Below the pieces are notes generated by a model, which did no database searches, was not told the DNA's origin, and was given only the letters and a program-made list of their open reading frames with translations. This document shows positions 58,190 to 64,000 of a stretch of DNA of 64,000 nt, piece after piece. A program made the translations under genes and the position numbers. Position 1 is the first letter of the stretch, and every line of letters begins with the position of its first letter. Location: NCBI GenBank assembly GCA_030682795.1, contig JAUXNJ010000019.1:1-64000 (forward strand), written 5' to 3'. Source of the stretch: Sphingobacteriaceae bacterium. Lineage in GTDB: Bacteria > Bacteroidota > Bacteroidia > UBA7662.

Positions 58190-60466
58190 ATGAAAGATAA
58201 AGCGCGGAAAAAGGAGATCTTAGACTACCACAGTCAGGGTCGCCCCGGGAAAATTGAGGTCATTCCCAGCAAACCTACCAATTCACAACGTGACCTTGCC
58301 ATTGCCTATTCCCCTGGTGTGGCCGAGCCTTGCCTCGAAATCGAAAAAAACGTTGACGACGTCTATAAATACACCGCCAAAGGCAACCTGGTAGCCGTTA
58401 TCTCTAACGGCACCGCGGTATTAGGTCTGGGTGACATCGGTCCCGAAGCCTCCAAACCCGTGATGGAAGGCAAAGGCCTGCTCTTCAAAATATTTGCCGA
58501 CATCGACGTATTCGACATTGAGCTCAACGTAAAAGACGTAGACCAGTTTGTAGCCACGGTGAAAGCCATGGAGCCCACTTTTGGCGGGGTAAACCTCGAA
58601 GACATCAAAGCGCCCGAGTGTTTTGAAATCGAACGCCGCCTGAAAGAGGAAATGAACATTCCGGTGATGCACGACGACCAGCACGGTACCGCCATCATTT
58701 CGAGCGCAGCCCTGTTGAATGCCGTTGAACTGGCCGAAAAAGAGCTTAAAAACGTACGCATTGTGATTAACGGCGCCGGTGCCTCGGCCATCAGCTGTAC
58801 CCGCTTGTTTGAAGCCTTGGGTGCCGACCGCAAAAACATCATCATGCTCGATTCTAAGGGCGTGATTCGTGCCGACCGCGAAAATCTGGAAGAAAACAAA
58901 CGCTATTTCGCCACCCAAGTCGACCTACACACTTTGGAAGAAGCTTTGGCAGGTGCCGACGTATTTGTGGGCTTGAGCAAAGGCAATGTGGTGAGTCAGG
59001 ACATGATTCGCTCCATGGCGCCCAACCCCATTGTGTTCGCACTGGCCAATCCCGATCCCGAAATCGCTTACGATTTGGCCATGGCCGCGCGTGAAGACAT
59101 CATCATGGCCACCGGTCGCTCCGACCATCCTAACCAGGTAAACAACGTCCTAGGGTTCCCTTACATTTTCAGAGGAGCCCTCGACGTGCGTGCCTCGCGC
59201 ATCAACGAAGAAATGAAGTTGGCAGCGGTGAAAGCCCTGGCCCAGCTCGCCAAAACCCCCGTTCCCGAAGTGGTGAACCTCGTTTATGGCGAAAAAAACA
59301 TCCAGTTTGGCAAAAATTACATCATCCCCAAGCCTTTTGATCCACGCCTCATTTATACCGTTTCGCCGGCTGTAGCCAAGGCGGCCATGGACTCTGGCGT
59401 GGCCAAGCACCCCATTACCGATTGGGATGGCTATAACTTGGAACTCAAAAAGCGCCTCGGTTTAGACGAGAAGTTCATGAACCTGCTCACGCAAAAAGCC
59501 AAGCGCGACCCTAAAAAGGTGGTTTTTGCCAATGCCGACAGCTTCAAAGTGCTCAAAGCCGCTCAAATTGTGTACGACGAAGGCATCGCCAAGCCCATTT
59601 TATTGGGAGACGTGGAGCTCATCCAAAAAATTGCCGATGAAAATGCGCTTGACATCAGCAATATGCCGATCATCGATCCCTTCAAAGCCACGCCACGCTT
59701 CGAAGAATATGCGGAAGGGCTTTTCGAAAAGCGCAAGCGCAAGGGCGTAACCCTGTACGATGCCCGCAAACTGCTCATGAATCGCAGCTATTACGGTTGT
59801 ATGATGCTCGAAGCCGGTGAAGCCGACGCCTTTGTATCGGGCATCACCCGCAAATATGCCCATGCCATGTCCCCTGCCTTGCAAGTAATCGGCGCCGAAC
59901 CCGGTACCGGGCGCGTTTCAGGCATGTACATCATGCTCACCAAACATGGTCAATTCTTCTTCTCCGACACCTCAGTAACGCCGAATCCAACGGTTGAAGA
60001 CATTGTAGACATCACCATTTCTACCGCCAATGCCGTAAAGCGGCTGGGTATCAAGCCCGTGGTTGCTTTGCTGAGCTATTCCAATTTTGGCTCGGTAGAA
60101 GGCGAAGTGCCTAAAAAAATGTCGCAAGCCACCGCCATTCTCAAGGAGCGCTACCCTGGTTTGTTGGTAGATGGTGAGATGCAGGCCAATTTTGCCATGG
60201 ACAACGAAATGTTGGCCGAAAACTTCCCTTTCAGCGAATTGGTAGGGCATCAGGTCAATACCTTCATCTTCCCCGACCTGGCCTCCGCCAATATGTCGTA
60301 CAAAATGCTGCAAAGTTTTGGCGCGGCAGAAGCCATTGGACCGGTACTGATTGGTCTCAAAAAGCCAGTACACATTCTCCAACTCGGCAGCACCGTGCGT
60401 GAAATTGTGAACATGGTAACCATCGCTGTGGTGGATGCGCAAACCCGGGGGCAAAAAACCAAATGA
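58190..60466 (+). CDS. maeB: NADP-dependent malic enzyme (MaeB type, with PTA-like C-terminal domain)
   Basis: 758 residues; oxidative decarboxylation of malate to pyruvate with NADPH formation. Malic enzyme part about 1-425: YSPGVAEPCLEIEKN, LVAVISNGTAVLGLGDIG, KPVMEGKGLLFKIFADIDVF, MHDDQHGTAIISSAALLNAV (metal site) and VINGAGASAISCTRLFEALG (nucleotide site). The C-terminal ~330 residues (from about 430) resemble phosphate acetyltransferase but in MaeB enzymes have a regulatory, acetyl-CoA-sensing role. Length is that of E. coli MaeB. ATGA overlap with ruvA. Confidence 0.95.
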   Translation: MKDKARKKEILDYHSQGRPGKIEVIPSKPTNSQRDLAIAYSPGVAEPCLEIEKNVDDVYKYTAKGNLVAVISNGTAVLGLGDIGPEASKPVMEGKGLLFKIFADIDVFDIELNVKDVDQFVATVKAMEPTFGGVNLEDIKAPECFEIERRLKEEMNIPVMHDDQHGTAIISSAALLNAVELAEKELKNVRIVINGAGASAISCTRLFEALGADRKNIIMLDSKGVIRADRENLEENKRYFATQVDLHTLEEALAGADVFVGLSKGNVVSQDMIRSMAPNPIVFALANPDPEIAYDLAMAAREDIIMATGRSDHPNQVNNVLGFPYIFRGALDVRASRINEEMKLAAVKALAQLAKTPVPEVVNLVYGEKNIQFGKNYIIPKPFDPRLIYTVSPAVAKAAMDSGVAKHPITDWDGYNLELKKRLGLDEKFMNLLTQKAKRDPKKVVFANADSFKVLKAAQIVYDEGIAKPILLGDVELIQKIADENALDISNMPIIDPFKATPRFEEYAEGLFEKRKRKGVTLYDARKLLMNRSYYGCMMLEAGEADAFVSGITRKYAHAMSPALQVIGAEPGTGRVSGMYIMLTKHGQFFFSDTSVTPNPTVEDIVDITISTANAVKRLGIKPVVALLSYSNFGSVEGEVPKKMSQATAILKERYPGLLVDGEMQANFAMDNEMLAENFPFSELVGHQVNTFIFPDLASANMSYKMLQSFGAAEAIGPVLIGLKKPVHILQLGSTVREIVNMVTIAVVDAQTRGQKTK

Positions 60467-61050
60467 TTGCCTACCTCAGCGGTCGCATCCTCTTTAAAAA
60501 CCCTACCCAGCTCATCATCGATGTGCAAGGGGTAGGGTATGAAGTCAACATCTCGCTGTATACCTACGGCAAACTGGGAGATGGAGAAGCCATTCAGCTG
60601 CACACCTATTTGAGCGTGCGCGAAGATGCCCAGGTATTGTACGGCTTCATCGACAAGCTCGAAAAGGAAGTCTTTATGCTGCTCCTGAGCGTGCAAGGCA
60701 TTGGCCCGAACACTGCCCGCACCATCCTCAGCTACGCTACCCCCGACGAATTGCAGCGCGCCATTGCCAGCGGCAACGAGGCCGATATTCGGCGCATCAA
60801 AGGGGTGGGACCCAAAACCGCCCAGCGGTTGATTTTGGAGCTGCGCGACAAATTCAGCAAATTGGCTGGATTTGAAGACAGCGCTGTTTTAAGTGTCGGC
60901 AATAATATCAAAGAAGAGGCGTTAATGGCTTTGGTTACGCTGGGATTCCCGCGTCCACAGATGGAAAAAATACTAACTCAAATGGTGCAACAAGCAGCTG
61001 GACCGCTTACCGTGGAAGAGCTCATAAAAAAGGCCTTAAGAAGCGTATAA
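60463..61050 (+). CDS. ruvA: Holliday junction branch-migration protein RuvA
   Basis: 195 residues. OB-fold N-terminal domain (MIAYLSGRILFKNPTQLIID, VGYEVNIS), tandem helix-hairpin-helix domain (VQGIGPNTARTILSY, then IKGVGPKTAQRLILELRDKF) that grips DNA, and a C-terminal RuvB-interacting domain (EALMALVTLGFPRPQMEKIL). Normal length. Coupled to malic enzyme by ATGA and followed after 1 base by sprA, an arrangement seen in other Bacteroidota. Confidence 0.96.
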   Translation: MIAYLSGRILFKNPTQLIIDVQGVGYEVNISLYTYGKLGDGEAIQLHTYLSVREDAQVLYGFIDKLEKEVFMLLLSVQGIGPNTARTILSYATPDELQRAIASGNEADIRRIKGVGPKTAQRLILELRDKFSKLAGFEDSAVLSVGNNIKEEALMALVTLGFPRPQMEKILTQMVQQAAGPLTVEELIKKALRSV

Positions 61051-61051
61051 A

Positions 61052-64000
61052 GTGAGATTATTGCGGGGATATGGCTGGACACACAGGCCAAAAAGTCTGA
61101 CTACCTTCAGGCTGCTATCGCTTTTGATAGCAGCTTGTTGCGTTTTGGGACAGGGCGAGGCCCTCGGACAAGGAAATCCGGGTGGCGACAGCACTTCCAC
61201 GGGCTTGCCTTATCCGATGCAAGACAGTCAGGATCCGCTCAACCGCGGCCGCAATCCACTCAATCTCAACCGCCCCACCACCCAAATCGTTCAATACGAC
61301 CCCATTTCGGGCCGTTACATCCTGCGTGAAAAGGTAGGCGACGTATTTATTGGCGAAGGCACGCCCATGACCTACGAGGAATACTTGCGATGGGAACGGG
61401 AAAAAAACAAAAAGGCCTACTGGCGAGAACGTACGGGGGGCCAAGCGTCGGGCAACATCGAACGCGAAGGCATCATCCCCAAAATTTACGTAGGCCCCAA
61501 GGTATTCGATAAAATTTTCGGCGGCAGCTTTGTAGACATCCGACCACAGGGCTCTGCCGAATTGCGTTTTGCGGGTAACTCCAACTACATCGACAATCCC
61601 AACCTTACCGTGCAGCAGCGGCGCATTGGCAACTTCGACTTCGACATGAACATCCAAATGACCGTGCAAGGTGCCATAGGAGAGAAGCTGAAGTTTACCG
61701 CCAGTCAGAACACCCAAGCCGTATTCAACTTCGAAAACCAAATGAAGCTCGAATACACAGGTTTTGAGGACGAAATCATCAAAAAAATAGAGGTAGGTAA
61801 CGTCAACCTGCCTTTGCGCTCTGCCCTCATCCAGGGCAGCCAGAGTTTGTTCGGTATCAAAGCCGAGATGCAATTCGGGCGCTTACGAGTAACCACAGTA
61901 ATGTCGCAGCAGCGTGGTCAAACCCAATCGGTAGCCGTACAAGGCGGCGCCCAAACCACCCGTTTCGATATTCCTGTTGACCAATACGATGCCAACAGGC
62001 ACTTCTTCCTTGCCCAGCATTTCCGCGACCAATACAACCAGGCCATGGCCACCCTGCCGGTGATCCGTTCCAATGTGGTGATTACCCGGGTAGAAGTGTG
62101 GGTAACCAACCGCAACCAAATCAGCGCCGACGTGCGCGACGTGGTGGGCTTCATGGACTTGGGTGAAACCACTCCCCACAACAACAACCTGCAGTCGAAT
62201 GGTGGGGTGCCCTTTCCCCGCAACGAAGCCAACAACCTCTACAGCAACTTGGTGAACCCCGCCAATGCCGGTGCCCGTTTGTCTAACTCGCTCCTAGATA
62301 TATTAGAAGGCAACTTCCCCTTTTCGAACCTGCGCAACGCGGCAGATTACGAGGTGACCTTTGCCCGCAAACTCGAGCAAAACCAATACACCTTTCATCC
62401 GCTGCTGGGTTATGTGTCGCTAAACGCAGCACTCAACAACGACGAAGTGTTGGCTGTGGCCTATGAATACACGGTGAATGGGGTTTTATACCGCGTGGGT
62501 GAATTTTCACAAGAAGTGCCCTCGCAACAGGACGCTCCCTCGGTGCTCTTTCTCAAACTCCTCAAAGGCACCACCATCCGTACCGATTTGCCCATTTGGG
62601 ATTTGATGATGAAAAACATCTACTCGCTGAATGCTTTTCAGTTGAGTCAGCAAGATTTTATCCTCAACGTAGTATACAACGATGTACTCACCGGCAACAA
62701 GAACTTTGTACCCGAAGGTAGTTTAGCTGGCCGGCAGCTGATTCAGGTACTGGGGCTCGACCGCCTGAACACCCAGCTGGAACCGCAGCCCGATGGCATC
62801 TTCGATTTTGTACCTAACATCACCATTGACAAGCAACGGGGACGGGTAATTTTTCCTCAAATCGAGCCCTTTGGTCGTGATTTAGAGGCTGCCTTCGATG
62901 CAGCTGGTCCTACCCCCGATGCCGTCAAGCGGAAGTACGTCTTCCAGCCACTCTACGACAGCACCCGGGCCTGGGCCCAGCAGTTTCCCGAGCTCAACCG
63001 CTTTCGGTTGATAGGGCAATACCAATCGGCCTCTGGTTCTGAAATCAATTTGGGAGCCATGAACATTCCCCCCAACTCGGTACAAGTAACAGCGGGAACG
63101 CGGCAGCTGCAAGAAGGCACCGATTTTACGGTAGATTACACCTTGGGCCGCGTAAAAATTATCAACCCCAGCTTGCTCAGCTCGGGCGAACAAATCAATG
63201 TGCAGTTCGAAAATAACCCGCTCTTTCAAGCCACTGCACGTACCCTTTCTGCCACCCGATTCGACTACCGCCTCAACCGTGACGTGAACTTAGGTGCAAC
63301 CCTTTTGCACCTCAATGAGCGGCCCATCACGCCCAAGGTCACCCAAGGCGACGAGCCCATTCGCAACACCATGATTGGCTTAGACATGAGTGCGCAAAAA
63401 GAGAGCAAATTCATCACCCGCATGGTAGATAAGCTGCCTTTTTTAAGCACCAAAGAAATTTCCTCGGTGCAAATGACAGCCGAATATGCGCGCTTGCTAC
63501 CCGGCAATGCCCGGGCCATTGGGGAAGGCGGTGGCATTTCCTACATCGACGATTTTGAAGCCGCAGAAAGCAATTTTGAGCTCAAAAGCTTCTCTCAATG
63601 GCAAATTGCCAGTACGCCGAGTGCTTTCCCAGAAGCGGCCCTGCGCAACAACCTTGCCTATGGGTTCAACCGGGCTAAGCTCAATTGGTACAACATCGAC
63701 CCGCTCTTTTTCCGCAACGCCCCCATCACGCCGGAGCATTTGCGCACCGATTTAGAAGCCAAGTCGAACCACTACACCCGAGAAGTACTCGAGCAGGAGG
63801 TATTCCCCAATAAGCAGCTGGCCAACAACCAGCCACAAACCATCCCTACCTTCGATTTGGCGTATTATCCAAATCAAAAAGGGCCCTATAATTTCGACGT
63901 CTTGCCTAGTGCCTACTCCGCAGGCGTAGCTGCCAACGGCAGCCTCAACGATCCGCGTTCGCGTTGGGGAGGGGTGCAGCGCAAAATCGAAACCAACGAC
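61052..64000 (+). CDS. sprA: SprA, T9SS outer-membrane translocon (N-terminal part, runs off the window)
   Basis: Open without a stop from a GTG at 61052 (1 base after the ruvA TAA) to the end, 983 codons. Start choice: the N-terminus gives basic residues followed by a hydrophobic signal segment (LTTFRLLSLLIAACCVLGQG). Characteristic SprA stretches: RYILREKVGDVFIGEGTPMT, RTGGQASGNIEREGIIPKIY, FVDIRPQGSAELRFAGNSNY, TVQGAIGEKLKFTASQNTQA and GEGGGISYIDDFEAAESNFE. SprA is the giant (over 2000 residues in known cases) 36-strand barrel through which T9SS cargo, such as the two LamG proteins here, leaves the cell. The 3-prime half lies outside. Confidence 0.95.
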   Translation, partial: MRLLRGYGWTHRPKSLTTFRLLSLLIAACCVLGQGEALGQGNPGGDSTSTGLPYPMQDSQDPLNRGRNPLNLNRPTTQIVQYDPISGRYILREKVGDVFIGEGTPMTYEEYLRWEREKNKKAYWRERTGGQASGNIEREGIIPKIYVGPKVFDKIFGGSFVDIRPQGSAELRFAGNSNYIDNPNLTVQQRRIGNFDFDMNIQMTVQGAIGEKLKFTASQNTQAVFNFENQMKLEYTGFEDEIIKKIEVGNVNLPLRSALIQGSQSLFGIKAEMQFGRLRVTTVMSQQRGQTQSVAVQGGAQTTRFDIPVDQYDANRHFFLAQHFRDQYNQAMATLPVIRSNVVITRVEVWVTNRNQISADVRDVVGFMDLGETTPHNNNLQSNGGVPFPRNEANNLYSNLVNPANAGARLSNSLLDILEGNFPFSNLRNAADYEVTFARKLEQNQYTFHPLLGYVSLNAALNNDEVLAVAYEYTVNGVLYRVGEFSQEVPSQQDAPSVLFLKLLKGTTIRTDLPIWDLMMKNIYSLNAFQLSQQDFILNVVYNDVLTGNKNFVPEGSLAGRQLIQVLGLDRLNTQLEPQPDGIFDFVPNITIDKQRGRVIFPQIEPFGRDLEAAFDAAGPTPDAVKRKYVFQPLYDSTRAWAQQFPELNRFRLIGQYQSASGSEINLGAMNIPPNSVQVTAGTRQLQEGTDFTVDYTLGRVKIINPSLLSSGEQINVQFENNPLFQATARTLSATRFDYRLNRDVNLGATLLHLNERPITPKVTQGDEPIRNTMIGLDMSAQKESKFITRMVDKLPFLSTKEISSVQMTAEYARLLPGNARAIGEGGGISYIDDFEAAESNFELKSFSQWQIASTPSAFPEAALRNNLAYGFNRAKLNWYNIDPLFFRNAPITPEHLRTDLEAKSNHYTREVLEQEVFPNKQLANNQPQTIPTFDLAYYPNQKGPYNFDVLPSAYSAGVAANGSLNDPRSRWGGVQRKIETND
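61108..61137 (+). promoter_or_regulatory. Strong hairpin in the sprA signal-peptide codons
   Basis: GCTGCTATC (61111-61119) and GATAGCAGC (61126-61134) are perfectly complementary around a GCTTTT loop; three more pairs (including one G-U) extend the stem to 12. It lies about 55 bases into sprA and is followed by TTGTTGCGTTTTG. Could act as an attenuator between ruvA and sprA or reflect chance within Leu/Ala codons. Confidence 0.45.

Noticed and set aside
59972-60454. 160-codon minus-strand frame opposite malic enzyme
   Set aside because: Antisense to conserved MaeB sequence; composition typical of a complementary shadow.
61115-61873. 252-codon minus-strand frame opposite sprA
   Set aside because: Lies wholly antisense to a reading frame with unmistakable SprA motifs; a shadow frame caused by codon bias.
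1-64000. tRNA, rRNA, insertion-sequence transposases or integrases
   Set aside because: None recognised; the repeated DNA has no associated DDE, HUH or tyrosine recombinase gene in the window.

Overview
The window comes from a member of the Bacteroidota. Evidence: sprA (type IX secretion/gliding) at the right edge in the order maeB-ruvA-sprA, two proteins with T9SS-type C-terminal sorting domains, a DUF4837 lipoprotein, RemB/Wzi-like and Wza-like envelope proteins, and TAnnTTTG-type -7 promoter boxes in front of several genes. The order or family cannot be fixed from the sequence alone.

Layout. 1-2.4 kb: an AbiEi/AbiEii toxin-antitoxin pair between two copies of a ~190-bp direct repeat. 2.4-5.7 kb: a WecA/TagO-type polyprenyl-phosphate sugar-phosphate transferase and a WbpM/CapD-type 4,6-dehydratase. 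5.8-7.6 kb: a P-loop ATPase gene between two ~185-bp direct repeats. 7.8-9.5 kb: an outer-membrane Wzi/RemB-like barrel. 9.6-20 kb (minus strand): a tightly packed operon running from UDP-L-FucNAc synthesis (fnlA, cupin epimerase, fnlB/capF, fnlC) through a glycosyltransferase, a 4-keto reductase and a WbpL-type initiating transferase, to a NeuD-like acetyltransferase, a FemAB-like protein (frameshifted), a DUF3473-type polysaccharide deacetylase and an exosortase. 20.3-30.5 kb (AT-rich): asnB, two glycosyltransferases, Wzy, Wzx, WbpI-type epimerase, WecE and WecD. 30.8-39.6 kb: L-2-hydroxyglutarate oxidase, WbpB, WbpD, WbpA, Wzz, Wza and RmlB. 39.6-42.3 kb: a GxxExxY gene between inverted repeats, a winged-helix regulator with a 22-bp palindrome upstream, and WbpE on the plus strand. 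42.9-44.4 kb: a repeat field. 44.4-55.4 kb: MltD, DUF4837 lipoprotein, a second flippase, four sugar/methyl transferases and the first LamG-Ig-T9SS surface protein, followed by a GT2. 55.7-57.6 kb: a second LamG-Ig-T9SS protein. 58.2-64 kb: malic enzyme, ruvA and the first 983 codons of sprA.

How the genes fit together. Three nucleotide-sugar routes are recognisable: UDP-L-FucNAc (fnlA/B/C), UDP-ManNAc3NAcA (WbpA-B-E-D-I, all five present), and dTDP-Fuc4NAc (RmlB, WecE, WecD; RmlA not seen). WbpM plus the WbjF-like reductase would make UDP-QuiNAc or UDP-D-FucNAc for the WbpL-type transferase. Wzx, Wzy, Wzz and Wza complete a Wzx/Wzy-dependent surface polysaccharide. The exosortase/deacetylase/FemAB trio is the sort of module found with exosortase-linked exopolysaccharide loci in other phyla.

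The least explained feature is the repeat landscape. At least six families of short, often hairpin-forming repeats fill the spaces between genes. Several accessory genes are bracketed by a matched pair of repeats (AbiE pair, ATPase, both GxxExxY genes). One hairpin family abuts or supplies stop codons of three consecutive operon genes and has also entered the fnlC coding frame without breaking it.
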